A stretch of 64,000 nt of DNA. Origin: Flavipsychrobacter sp. Its GTDB lineage: Bacteria; Bacteroidota; Bacteroidia; Chitinophagales; Chitinophagaceae. Of the stretch, positions 50,812-59,188 are shown one piece after another. How positions within the stretch are numbered: the first letter of the stretch is position 1; every line of letters starts with the position of its first letter. Under the pieces are notes generated by a model. That model ran no database searches and was not told the DNA's origin. It saw only the letters and a list, made by a program, of their open reading frames with translations. Location of the stretch: the NCBI GenBank assembly GCA_016787265.1, contig JAEUVF010000008.1, forward strand, positions 186,001 through 250,000, read 5' to 3'. The translations under genes and the position numbers were made by a program.

Positions 50812-52263
50812 ATGCTTGGTTCCTTCCATCCTGTCATAGTACATCTTCCAATTGGTTTTTTATTACTGGCTATCCTGTTTCAATGGATTGGACGCAGGGC
50901 TTCCTATGCACATCTGCGCTTATCAGTGCCCGTTATATTGGTGTTGGGAATGATCAGTGCACTGCTTGCCTGTTTAACCGGACTGGCAATTTCCGGTTCA
51001 GCAGATTATCCGGAAGAGCTGCTGGGTTGGCACCAGTGGATGGGGATTGGTACCACTTTGTTGTCGTTAGGTATGTTCTGGGCTGTGCAGCGGAAGGAGG
51101 CCAGGATGACAAACTTGTTCTCCGTTTTGTTGCTTGCGGGTGTAACGGTGACCGGACACCTCGGGGGTTCGCTTACTCACGGTGAAGATTTTCTGTCTTT
51201 TGGTAAGGCGGAAGCAAAGCCTGCCCTGGGACCCATTGCAGATATTCAATCAGCCCATGCCTATAACGACCTGGTACAACCGATTTTTGAAGCCCGCTGC
51301 GTGAGCTGCCATGGTTCCGGAAAACAAAAGGGGAAACTGCGACTTGATCAACCTGATTTTATTTTAAATGGTGGGGAAGACGGAGTAGTAGTAAAGGCCG
51401 GCGATGCGGAAAACAGTGAATTAATTAAACGCTTATTACTTCCGGGGGATGCTAAAAAACACATGCCGCCAATCCGGGAGGCGCAGCTTACGGATACAGA
51501 AATCAGTTTCCTGCACTGGTGGGTGCGTGCAGGATTAGGATTCAAGCAATTGGTGAAGGATCTGCCCCAGTCAGCGGAAGACAGGGCTGTTTTGAATGCA
51601 CTTCAACAGCAATCACAGGCAGTAGGTGAGGAGGGAGAACCGGCCGGTGCAACAGGGCGGCCAGGTCTTTCAGGAACAAAGGCTGGAGCCGGTGCAGGAG
51701 TTAAACCAGTGTTTACCTTAAAGAATGCAGTTCCTTCAGAAACAGTAAAAGCAGCAGATCCTGCAATCATAGACCGGCTGAAAGTCAATGGAGCCGTTGT
51801 GTTGCCGGTAAATGCTTCCTCCAATTATTTGTCGGTAAATTTTGTAACAGTAGGGAAACAGGTTCCGGATAGTCTGCTGGAATTACTGGCTGATATCCGC
51901 GAACAATTGATATGGTTGAAACTGGATGAGGTTGAATTAACCAGTGCGGGTTATGCTGCCATCGGTAAGCTGGATAAATTGACCCGGCTTCAGATTAGCA
52001 GGGCAAATCTTTCCGACGAAACAATTGGTGCGTTATCCGGTTTGAAAAATCTTCAGTGGTTGAATATTGCTGGCTCCAACGTTTCAATAGAAGGCTTGCG
52101 GAAGCTGAGCAGCCTGTCCGGCCTGCAACAACTTTTTTTATATAAAGGCAGCTTGAATTCGGCCGATTGGTCTGCTTTGCAGCAACTCTTCCCGAAGGTC
52201 CAGATTGATACCGGCAACTACCGGCTGCCCTTACTGCCTGGAGATACCTCTCTTGTAAAATAA
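50812..52263 (+). CDS. DUF2231 membrane protein with cytochrome c and leucine-rich C-terminal region
   Basis: A 483-residue protein in three parts. A DUF2231-like membrane domain (about 1-130) begins HPVIVHLPIGFLLLAILFQW and carries four hydrophobic helices. A planctomycete-type cytochrome c follows with heme site C163-VS-C166-H167 and HMPPIREAQLTDTE near 223. After a Gly/Ala-rich linker (about 265-290), the C-terminal region has leucine-rich units such as LKLDEVELTSAGYAAIGKLDKLTRLQIS and LKNLQWLNIAGSNVS. It completes the cytochrome cassette, 188 bp after the DUF1501 gene. It may pass electrons at the cytoplasmic membrane. It is followed immediately by palindrome copy 2. Confidence 0.87.
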   Translation: MLGSFHPVIVHLPIGFLLLAILFQWIGRRASYAHLRLSVPVILVLGMISALLACLTGLAISGSADYPEELLGWHQWMGIGTTLLSLGMFWAVQRKEARMTNLFSVLLLAGVTVTGHLGGSLTHGEDFLSFGKAEAKPALGPIADIQSAHAYNDLVQPIFEARCVSCHGSGKQKGKLRLDQPDFILNGGEDGVVVKAGDAENSELIKRLLLPGDAKKHMPPIREAQLTDTEISFLHWWVRAGLGFKQLVKDLPQSAEDRAVLNALQQQSQAVGEEGEPAGATGRPGLSGTKAGAGAGVKPVFTLKNAVPSETVKAADPAIIDRLKVNGAVVLPVNASSNYLSVNFVTVGKQVPDSLLELLADIREQLIWLKLDEVELTSAGYAAIGKLDKLTRLQISRANLSDETIGALSGLKNLQWLNIAGSNVSIEGLRKLSSLSGLQQLFLYKGSLNSADWSALQQLFPKVQIDTGNYRLPLLPGDTSLVK

Positions 52264-52306
52264 TCACCGGTCGGGTGCCACCGGTCGGGTGGCACCCGAC
52301 CGGTGA
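52264..52306. repeat. Perfect palindromic hairpin repeat, copy 2
   Basis: Arms 52264-52281 and 52289-52306 form a perfect 18 bp stem around loop CGGTCGG, the same loop as copy 1. Relative to copy 1 the stem carries a base change on each arm (GTGGCAC versus GTGCCAC) that keeps pairing. It lies between convergent genes, 1 bp after the DUF2231 stop codon. Confidence 0.9.
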
Positions 52307-52309
52307 GGG

Positions 52310-53488
52310 TTAGACGCGGACATACCAGCGGCGTTTGTTCATGAACCAGGCGATGGCCCAGAGCAGGAATACCAGCGAGAGGGAATACAATAGGGAAGCG
52401 GTTTCCGGGCGACTGGTGATTGGTTTACAGATATTCTGGAAATACCAGCCGAGCGGATGGGTGTATTTGACTTCGCCGGCTTCATTTAAGCCATTGGGGA
52501 TGCGGATCAGCCAAAGTGTTTTCGGGAGCACTCCACTCAATACATAAATGAACAACGGGTTTTTGCCGAATGCATCAAAGAAATTGGGCACCACCCCTTT
52601 CCAGCCACGGAATTCGATCAGTTGCACCAGGGTAGCCAGCAGCATGGTTGCCAGACCAACGGTATACAATACATAGGAGCTTGTCCAGATTTTCTTGTTG
52701 ATCGGGAAACTGAGTCCCCATGCCATACCCGCCAGCCAGAGAACTACGCCGGCCATAAAGAGGTTCGCCACCATTTCGGCATTTTTCCCTTTCTGACGGA
52801 TATAATCACCAATCAAAAAGCCTAAGATCACCTGTGCGATGGAAGGTATGGTGCTGGCGATTCCTTCCGGATCAAATGCAACTCCTTCTCCCTTGTACAT
52901 ATGTGCTTCTCCTAAAATTTCCCGGTCCAGATCTGTGCCCCAGAATCCTTCCAGGCTGTAGGGGTCTGCCGGGTTGCCCGCCATGGCGGTAATGACCCAG
53001 TAACCCAGCAGCAGCAAGGCTGCAATGTAAAAAGCCATCCGGGCCTTAAAAAAATATATGATAAGAGCACCAAAAAGGTAGGCAAGGGCAATTCGTTGCA
53101 GCACTCCAAAAATCCGAAGCGTTTCAAAAGGCTTCCCAACCAGCTCGTTGTTTTCCCATTTGATAAACGGGAACCAGTTCAATAGCAGGCCAATCAAAAA
53201 GATCAGCAATCCGCGTTTCACAATTTTCCAGACAGCTGCTGATCGGTCCATGGCTTCCAGGCGAGGTAAAACAAAGGCGATGGCGTTACCAACCGCAAAA
53301 AGAAAAAACGGGAAGACCAGATCCGTGGGCGTGCAGCCATGCCAGGGGGCATGCTGGAGTGGTGAAAATGCCTTACCTGCCTGGTTATTCACCAGGATCA
53401 TAAAAGCTACAGTGGCACCTCTGAATACATCTAATGAGAAAAAACGCTGTGATGAACTCGCAGCAGCAGAGAGTTGGTTGGCTGTCAA
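52310..53488 (-). CDS. NagX/HGSNAT-like membrane acyltransferase (DUF5009)
   Basis: A 392-residue membrane protein with about ten helices, of the heparan-alpha-glucosaminide N-acetyltransferase-like (DUF5009/NagX) family. The family's N-terminal signature reads [19 protein letters not shown] and [22 protein letters not shown], in which the first-loop His is the likely acyl acceptor. Starting codon is TTG 53488; the next in-frame ATG lies inside the first helix. NagX-type genes often occur in GlcNAc or chitin use, consistent with the cell-wall/amino-sugar theme of the window, but specificity is not determined. It is convergent with the cytochrome gene and divergent from the acetyltransferase gene across 48 bp. 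Confidence 0.85.
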   Translation of the reverse strand: MTANQLSAAASSSQRFFSLDVFRGATVAFMILVNNQAGKAFSPLQHAPWHGCTPTDLVFPFFLFAVGNAIAFVLPRLEAMDRSAAVWKIVKRGLLIFLIGLLLNWFPFIKWENNELVGKPFETLRIFGVLQRIALAYLFGALIIYFFKARMAFYIAALLLLGYWVITAMAGNPADPYSLEGFWGTDLDREILGEAHMYKGEGVAFDPEGIASTIPSIAQVILGFLIGDYIRQKGKNAEMVANLFMAGVVLWLAGMAWGLSFPINKKIWTSSYVLYTVGLATMLLATLVQLIEFRGWKGVVPNFFDAFGKNPLFIYVLSGVLPKTLWLIRIPNGLNEAGEVKYTHPLGWYFQNICKPITSRPETASLLYSLSLVFLLWAIAWFMNKRRWYVRV

Positions 53489-53536
53489 TTTGCTTTATTT
53501 AAGGTGAAAATTAGCATATTTGTTAAAATCCACCAC

Positions 53537-54061
53537 ATGGAAGAAGCTCAAATATATCCGGGAGTCAGCATTCATTCCACCGCTGTTATCGACAGGGGGG
53601 CTAAAATTGGTGCAGGTACCCGGATCTGGCATTTCTGTCACCTGATGCCGGGCGCCAGGGTGGGTGAAAACTGCATCCTGGGGCAGAATGTGTTTGTGGA
53701 CAACCAGGTATCCATCGGAAATGGATGCAAGGTTCAGAATAATGTATCGCTATACAATGGTGTGGATTTGGAGGAGGATGTATTCATCGGGCCTTCGGTC
53801 GTTTTTACCAATGTGATCAATCCCCGGGCATTTATAGAACGTAAGCAGGAATTCAAGCCAACGAAAGTGCAAAAAGGTGCCAGTATCGGAGCGAATGCTA
53901 CCATAGTATGTGGCATTACGATTGGAACGTATGCATTCGTTGGTGCAGGAGCGGTAGTAACCCGGAATGTACCTGCCTATGCGAAAGTGGCCGGCAGTCC
54001 GGCCAGGCAGATCGGATGGGTTGATAAAGAAGGGAATAGCGTTGACAATCAACCGGTCTAA
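53537..54061 (+). CDS. Hexapeptide-repeat sugar N-acetyltransferase (WbpD/WlbB-like)
   Basis: A 174-residue left-handed beta-helix acetyltransferase. I use the ATG at 53537; the frame upstream has no leader-like sequence. Hexapeptide repeats run from about 10 to 155 ([61 protein letters not shown]). Its closest family is the UDP-2-acetamido-3-amino-glucuronate N-acetyltransferase group, used in O-antigen and capsule sugars. It precedes the UpxY leader by 14 bp before the -7 element and is likely the first gene of the exopolysaccharide locus, though it could be a separate unit. Confidence 0.88.
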   Translation: MEEAQIYPGVSIHSTAVIDRGAKIGAGTRIWHFCHLMPGARVGENCILGQNVFVDNQVSIGNGCKVQNNVSLYNGVDLEEDVFIGPSVVFTNVINPRAFIERKQEFKPTKVQKGASIGANATIVCGITIGTYAFVGAGAVVTRNVPAYAKVAGSPARQIGWVDKEGNSVDNQPV

Positions 54062-54075
54062 TAATAGTTTTCCCC

Positions 54076-54083
54076 TATATTTG
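54076..54083 (+). promoter_or_regulatory. -7 promoter element TATATTTG of the exopolysaccharide operon
   Basis: A perfect TAnnTTTG match upstream of the UpxY leader. Transcription would begin near 54090, giving a leader of about 230 nt before the upxY-type ATG that includes a terminator hairpin. Confidence 0.45.
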
Positions 54084-54086
54084 TTA

Positions 54087-54194
54087 ATGAATGGTGAAGT
54101 ACCCACCACCATTTTGAGGACCCTTAAAATTCAACCTGTGAATCAATTGCTGGCATTGTTGGCGGTAGTTCTGATTACAATATATTTTTGTTGA
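54087..54194 (+). CDS. Possible leader micro-ORF with a membrane segment
   Basis: A 35-codon open frame (ATG 54087) whose last part, LLALLAVVLITIYFC, looks like a membrane helix. It sits between the -7 element and the terminator. If the transcription start is near 54090 the ATG would be at or upstream of the 5' end, so translation could only come from GTG 54138. No Shine-Dalgarno sequence is visible. Treat as a candidate leader peptide, not a confirmed gene. Confidence 0.25.
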   Translation: MNGEVPTTILRTLKIQPVNQLLALLAVVLITIYFC

Positions 54195-54237
54195 AGGCAA
54201 GGTGTTCAAGTTATGGGCTCCCTTGCCTTTTTTATTT
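54194..54237 (+). terminator. Leader terminator (attenuator) ahead of upxY
   Basis: A 9 bp stem AAGGCAAGG (54194-54202) pairs with CCTTGCCTT (54221-54229) across an 18 nt loop and runs into TTTTTTATTT. It lies between the promoter-like element and the UpxY gene, so it could stop transcription of the whole polysaccharide operon. After it, 54238-54321 holds a small AGGC/GCCT hairpin (54277-54292) but no riboswitch consensus I recognise. Confidence 0.75.
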
Positions 54238-54321
54238 CAGGCGGGGAAGGAAAAATTCAGGCCAATGGGACTGAGGAGGCGAAGCTATGCCTAAATTGCA
54301 GCGTTGAAAAACCTGAGACCT

Positions 54322-54822
54322 ATGACCAAGCAGAAATACTGGTACGCACTTTACACGAAACCTCGTTGGGAGAAGAAAGTACATGAATTGCTCCTTCAGA
54401 AGGGGATGCATTCGTATTGCCCCCTGAACAAGGTTCGTAAAAAATGGAGTGACCGGTATAAAATGGTAGAAGAACCGCTGTTCAAAAGTTATGTTTTTGT
54501 GAGAGTAACAGACGAAGACAGGGCGGATGTGCGTTTTGTGGATGGTGTGGTAAATTTTGTTTACTGGCTGGGAAAGCCGGCTCAGATCAAAGAAATAGAA
54601 ATCGAGCGGATCAAACGTTTCCTGAATGAGTTTGATGATGTGGAAGTGGAGCAGTTGCCGGAACCAAAACCCGGTGATCAGGTTGTAATCACTTCCGGTG
54701 TATTTATGGAACAGCAGGGGCTTGTTCTGTCGGCCGACAAAAAAAGGGTGGAAGTGCTGATCGAGAGCCTGGGCTGCAAGCTGGTAGCCACTTTGGATAA
54801 AGAGAAGGTGATTATAAAGTAA
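54322..54822 (+). CDS. UpxY-type NusG-like transcription antiterminator
   Basis: A 166-residue NusG paralog starting at ATG 54322; upstream in-frame TTG 54304 adds six residues. The N-terminal NGN domain begins KYWYALYTKPRWEKKVHELL and a KOW-like domain follows near 110-160 (PGDQVVITSGVFMEQQGLVL). UpxY proteins keep RNA polymerase going through long polysaccharide operons. It is followed by Wza and Wzc genes, the usual layout in Bacteroidota. The upstream terminator makes self- or cross-antitermination plausible. Confidence 0.9.
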   Translation: MTKQKYWYALYTKPRWEKKVHELLLQKGMHSYCPLNKVRKKWSDRYKMVEEPLFKSYVFVRVTDEDRADVRFVDGVVNFVYWLGKPAQIKEIEIERIKRFLNEFDDVEVEQLPEPKPGDQVVITSGVFMEQQGLVLSADKKRVEVLIESLGCKLVATLDKEKVIIK

Positions 54823-54856
54823 TGCAGACAATTTTGATACTTAACCTATACTATAC

Positions 54857-55657
54857 ATGCTGAGAAAGCTATACCAGGGTGCAGGCATAGTAGCTGCACT
54901 TTTTTTGTTGATTGCCTGTGGAGCATCGCGGAAGAATCATGCAGAAAGGATATTATTAAGAGGAATCGATACCGCAAATGAAGTCTCATTGAAAATTCCG
55001 GATCCAATCATTAAAAAAGGAGATCTTTTAACCATTCTGGTTTACAGCGATAACAAAGAAGCCACGGACCCGTTTAACAATCCTCAGAATGGTGGGGCTG
55101 CTTCTGCTACAATTGCGAATGGGACCCAGGTATCTTCTATGGGAAGAGGGTATTTTGTTGACAATAATGGTGAGATACAACTGCATAAAATTGGCTCCAT
55201 AAAAGCAGAAGGACGTACCAGTCAGGAATTGTCTGCCAGCCTTAAAAAGGAACTCAGTTTATATCTCATGAATCCCTATGTAATTGTTCGCTTTGCCAAT
55301 GCAAGGATTACAGTTTTGGGAGAGGTAACAAGACCGGGAGTTATTGAATTGCCGGGTGTAAAGGTTTCAGTGTTTGATGCGATAGGGTTTGCAGGTGATT
55401 TTACCAACTTTAGCAGAAGGGATAACATTCTTATTGTAAGAGAAGTGGAAGGTAAAAGAATCTCCAAAAGATTGGATCTGCGAAGCCCGGATGTTTATTC
55501 TTCAGATTTTTTTTACCTGGCTTCCAATGACCTGGTATATGTAGAACCCACGCGGCGAAAGCCAACCGGGAATGAGCAGGTTTTATTACGAAATGTAACG
55601 ATTGGAAGCAGCATTGTGTCTGTGCTTGTGTTAATAATTTCAATAATCAGGCGTTAA
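54857..55657 (+). CDS. Wza-like polysaccharide export lipoprotein
   Basis: A 266-residue outer-membrane export lipoprotein. The lipobox is LIAC (Cys21). Poly-export domain features include IKKGDLLTILVYSDNKEAT and VDNNGEIQLHKIGSIKAEGRTSQELSASL, followed by a SLBB segment ITVLGEVTRPGVIELPGVKVSVFDAIG. A C-terminal helix with hydrophobic stretch IVSVLVLIISII ends the protein. It should form or seed the pore through which the exopolysaccharide leaves, in partnership with the Wzc-like kinase 8 bp downstream. Confidence 0.92.
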   Translation: MLRKLYQGAGIVAALFLLIACGASRKNHAERILLRGIDTANEVSLKIPDPIIKKGDLLTILVYSDNKEATDPFNNPQNGGAASATIANGTQVSSMGRGYFVDNNGEIQLHKIGSIKAEGRTSQELSASLKKELSLYLMNPYVIVRFANARITVLGEVTRPGVIELPGVKVSVFDAIGFAGDFTNFSRRDNILIVREVEGKRISKRLDLRSPDVYSSDFFYLASNDLVYVEPTRRKPTGNEQVLLRNVTIGSSIVSVLVLIISIIRR

Positions 55658-55665
55658 TAATTCAA

Positions 55666-58026
55666 ATGGAATTTAATACTGAGCAGTTTTACGGTAATAA
55701 ATCAGATGTGTCGCCGTATGAGCTTTTGCAAAGGAATCTGAAATATCTTCCCTGGATTATTTTATCCCTGTTACTAAGTGCATTGGGTGCTTTTATTTAT
55801 TTACGATATACTCCTGATCGGTTTTCTGCAGATGGGCAAATGATCATTCGAAATGAAAATCCTATTAATTCGGAAGATGAGAAATTCAACAGGTTGTTCC
55901 TTAATGACGCAGGACCTAATCTGACGAATGAAATGGCCATTTTAAAATCCACATCTTTTATACAGCGTGTGGTTGAGCGGAAAAACTGGAATATTGTGTA
56001 TGAAGGCATTGGGAAAGTTCGGTCAGCACAGTTGTATGAAGATAATCCACTTCTGCTGGAAGTGATTGGTAAAAAGGATTCAGTCATCTATACATTAGAA
56101 CTCACTGTACTGGATACTGTTTCCTTTCAATTAAGCACTGGAGAAAAATACAGCTTTGGAGAAACCTTTACCTTACCCAATCAGGGAGTTTTTCGGTTGC
56201 ATCTCGTAAATAAATCCATCAATAAGTTTCAAACACTCAATTTTAATATTTACGTATACCCTTTAGATGTTGCAGCTGAACTCATGATTCCACATTTGGA
56301 TGTAAAATTGGTAACCGATATGGGTAGCATCATTAGCATCTCCTTTGAATCCATGAATAAGCAACAAGCTTCTGATTTTGTAAATGAATTGATGCAGGAA
56401 TACCAGTTGCTGACAGTTGAAGATAAAAGTTCCATTGCAAAAAACACTATTGAATTTATTGATGAACGATTAGATTCCCTCAAGTCTGAACTTTCTGGAG
56501 TGGAAACAGCGATTCAACGCATTCAGGAAAAAGCGGAATCTCTTTCTCCTGTAGAAAGTTCCACCCTGCTTGCTACCAGCGGCCGGGAACTGGAAACCAA
56601 ATACGCGGATGTGCAGAATCGAAACCAAATACTGCAATGGCTTAAAAATTATATTTCGACGGCTGAAAATAAAAATTCAACCGTTCCTGTAAATCTGGGT
56701 GTAGATGAACCTGCACTTGCACCCCTGATTACTGCTTATAACGATTTGCAATTGAAAAAAGCTACTTTGCTGAAATCAACTACCGAGCTTAACCCAATCG
56801 TAACCGATCTTACTGCCAGTATTGAAAAATTGCGCAGGGATATAATTGAGGCTCTGAAAAGTGTTGGTAATTCCTATGAAATTACAGGTAAACAGATTGT
56901 ACGTGAACTGGCTACCACTAAAAGAAAAGCGGTAGGAATTCCCGGTCAGGCAAGGCAATTGCAAAATATTGAAAGGCAGCAAAAAATTAAAGAGGAGCTC
57001 TACTTATTTCTATTATCAAAAAAAGAGGAAGTGGCTATTGGTGCGGCAGCCGTTGTAGCGAATGCCGGGATACTGGAAAAAGCAACCATCAGGGCCAAAT
57101 TAGTGGCCCCTATACCTGTGTCAGTCTTTATTAAATTTTTACTTGCCGGATTGTTTCTGCCCATCTTCGTTATTGCCATTCTCAACCTGCTCAACGATAA
57201 AGTAAAATACAGATCTGATATTGAAAAAATGCTGGATGTGCCTATTGTAGGGGAAGTTTCCAGGTCAGAAAATCCCAATCCGCTATTGGTGAGTTTACAA
57301 AACCGAACCTTTATTACCGAGCAGTTCAGAACGATTCGAACAAACATGTCTTACATGTTATCGGGTGCCTCTCAGCCGGTTATCCTGGTAACCTCTTCTA
57401 TGAGCGGGGAAGGTAAATCCTTTCTAAGTACAAATATTGCAGCAGCATTTGGACTGGCCAATAAAAAAACGCTGATACTTGAGTTCGATATTCGAAAACC
57501 AAGAATTGCTGCCAATTTGAAATTGGGTACACACAAGGGAATTACCTCTTTTCTTATTGGGCATGGAGAATTGTCTCAATTAGTCAAAAAAGTAGAAGGG
57601 TCAGACAATTTATATATTCTGCCCTGCGGTCTCATTCCCCCCAATCCTGCTGAACTTATGTTGCTTCCTTCAATGGATGAACTCTTCAACTGGGCCAAAT
57701 CAAATTTTGATCTGGTTGTCATCGATTCTGCGCCAGTGGGGGTTGTCAGTGATAGTATTACCCTGGGTAAATTTGCAGATGCCACCATTTTTGTTGTTCG
57801 TCAGGGCTACACTATTAAAAAATCACTGGAGTATGTGCGTACGTTAAAAGAGGAAAATAAATTACCCAACCTCTCCATCGTATTAAATGATGTGAAAGAG
57901 TCTGCCGGATATGGTTATGGATATGGCTATGGATACGGCCACCGAAAAAATATCGAGGTTTATTTTAATGAAAACGCAAACTCCAAAAAAGGAATTTGGA
58001 GTCGGTTTTTTGGCAGGAATGCATAA
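55666..58026 (+). CDS. Wzc-like polysaccharide co-polymerase / tyrosine kinase
   Basis: A 786-residue inner-membrane polysaccharide co-polymerase with cytosolic BY-kinase domain. Two membrane helices lie near 30-50 and 485-510, with a periplasmic coiled-coil region between (about 250-430). Walker A is SSMSGEGKSFLSTN near 573-586, Walker A' LILEFDIRKP near 605, and Walker B LVVIDSAPVG near 685. The C-terminal tail carries a run of five Tyr-Gly pairs (GYGYGYGYGYGH) for autophosphorylation. It controls chain length and export with Wza. Tyr-tail phosphorylation state regulates polymerisation in relatives; no cognate phosphatase is visible here. Confidence 0.92.
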   Translation: MEFNTEQFYGNKSDVSPYELLQRNLKYLPWIILSLLLSALGAFIYLRYTPDRFSADGQMIIRNENPINSEDEKFNRLFLNDAGPNLTNEMAILKSTSFIQRVVERKNWNIVYEGIGKVRSAQLYEDNPLLLEVIGKKDSVIYTLELTVLDTVSFQLSTGEKYSFGETFTLPNQGVFRLHLVNKSINKFQTLNFNIYVYPLDVAAELMIPHLDVKLVTDMGSIISISFESMNKQQASDFVNELMQEYQLLTVEDKSSIAKNTIEFIDERLDSLKSELSGVETAIQRIQEKAESLSPVESSTLLATSGRELETKYADVQNRNQILQWLKNYISTAENKNSTVPVNLGVDEPALAPLITAYNDLQLKKATLLKSTTELNPIVTDLTASIEKLRRDIIEALKSVGNSYEITGKQIVRELATTKRKAVGIPGQARQLQNIERQQKIKEELYLFLLSKKEEVAIGAAAVVANAGILEKATIRAKLVAPIPVSVFIKFLLAGLFLPIFVIAILNLLNDKVKYRSDIEKMLDVPIVGEVSRSENPNPLLVSLQNRTFITEQFRTIRTNMSYMLSGASQPVILVTSSMSGEGKSFLSTNIAAAFGLANKKTLILEFDIRKPRIAANLKLGTHKGITSFLIGHGELSQLVKKVEGSDNLYILPCGLIPPNPAELMLLPSMDELFNWAKSNFDLVVIDSAPVGVVSDSITLGKFADATIFVVRQGYTIKKSLEYVRTLKEENKLPNLSIVLNDVKESAGYGYGYGYGYGHRKNIEVYFNENANSKKGIWSRFFGRNA

Positions 58027-58060
58027 GAATCAACAGATCTATTAGTAGTAAAAGGAATCA

Positions 58061-59188
58061 ATGCGACTGGCTATCATTTCACCCAATCAAGAGCAATATT
58101 CTGAAACCTTCATTCAGTTTCACAGAACCAGGATTCCAGCGGATATTTATTATCTGTTTGGTGGATTTTTACCTGTTGAATCGGAAGACGGACAATACAG
58201 GTATCCCCTGGATAAAAGAAACAGCCGAATTAATCGCATCTGGAAAATTTTACTCCCAGGATTTCTTAGTCCCCATGAAAAAGCCCTGGCAGCTTATCTT
58301 AAAAAAAACAGAATCGATGCAGTGCTTGCCGAATACGGAATGACCGGGGTTGCAGTTCAAGCTGTTTGCGAAAAATTAAAGATCCCTTTATTTATTCACT
58401 TTCACGGTTATGATGCTACCAACAGATTGGTGGTGGATCCGTTAAAAGCTAAATACAGGAACATGTTCAGGGCAGCAAGTGGTGTATTTGTTGTTTCGAA
58501 GCATATGATGAGGATGGTAGAAGAATTGGGTTGCCCACCGGCTAAAATGATACTGAATCACTATGGTCCGGCAGACCATTTTTTTTCAATTCATCCCAAT
58601 TATTCATCTAAGGCATTTCTATCGGTAGGAAGATTTGTTGAAAAAAAAGCACCTGAACTTACTATCAAAGCTTTTTTTGAAGTGAATAAGGAATTCCCTG
58701 ATTCCGTTCTGTACATGGTTGGTTCAGGAGAACGTTTGGAATCCTGTATGGCATTGGTGAAATCTCTTGGTATTACTCAGTCGGTTCACTTTTGCGGAGT
58801 ACAGAATAGTGAAGGGATTGCTTCCTTAATGCAGAAAGTGGGCATATTTGTTCAGCATTCTGTAACAGCGGCCAATGGAGATTCAGAAGGCACTCCGGTT
58901 GCCATCCTGGAAGCGGCCGCCGCAGGCCTGCCCGTTGTTTCAACCCGACATGCAGGAATTCCGGATGTAATCCTCGATGGCGAAACAGGACTGCTTTGTG
59001 AGGAACATGATCTGGATACCATGATTAGTAATATGAGAAAAATGCTGGCAAACCCGGAAATGGCAAATGCTATGGGTGAAAAATCCCGATCCAGAATTGC
59101 AACTGCTTTCACATTGGAACGGCATATTCAATGCATTTTTGATTCGATTAACTCAGTTGTAAAGGTGAAATCTGGTACTGCGTCGTGA
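58061..59188 (+). CDS. Family 4 glycosyltransferase
   Basis: A 375-residue GT-B glycosyltransferase. The GT4 acidic motif EGTPVAILEAAAAGLPVVST (E-x7-E) occurs near residue 275, preceded by VGRFVEKKAPELTIKAF near 195. The N-terminal half has the acceptor fold, including FHGYDATNR. Sugar specificity cannot be read. It begins 34 bp after the Wzc gene and overlaps the flippase gene by 4 bp. Base composition here is more AT-rich than in the first half of the window, as is common in polysaccharide loci. Confidence 0.9.
   Translation: MRLAIISPNQEQYSETFIQFHRTRIPADIYYLFGGFLPVESEDGQYRYPLDKRNSRINRIWKILLPGFLSPHEKALAAYLKKNRIDAVLAEYGMTGVAVQAVCEKLKIPLFIHFHGYDATNRLVVDPLKAKYRNMFRAASGVFVVSKHMMRMVEELGCPPAKMILNHYGPADHFFSIHPNYSSKAFLSVGRFVEKKAPELTIKAFFEVNKEFPDSVLYMVGSGERLESCMALVKSLGITQSVHFCGVQNSEGIASLMQKVGIFVQHSVTAANGDSEGTPVAILEAAAAGLPVVSTRHAGIPDVILDGETGLLCEEHDLDTMISNMRKMLANPEMANAMGEKSRSRIATAFTLERHIQCIFDSINSVVKVKSGTAS

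Noticed and set aside
54238..54321. Possible cyclic-di-GMP or other riboswitch in the upxY leader
   Set aside because: GCGAAGCTATGCC resembles part of a GEMM core, but the second receptor half and paired helices are missing. Left as an unclassified leader.
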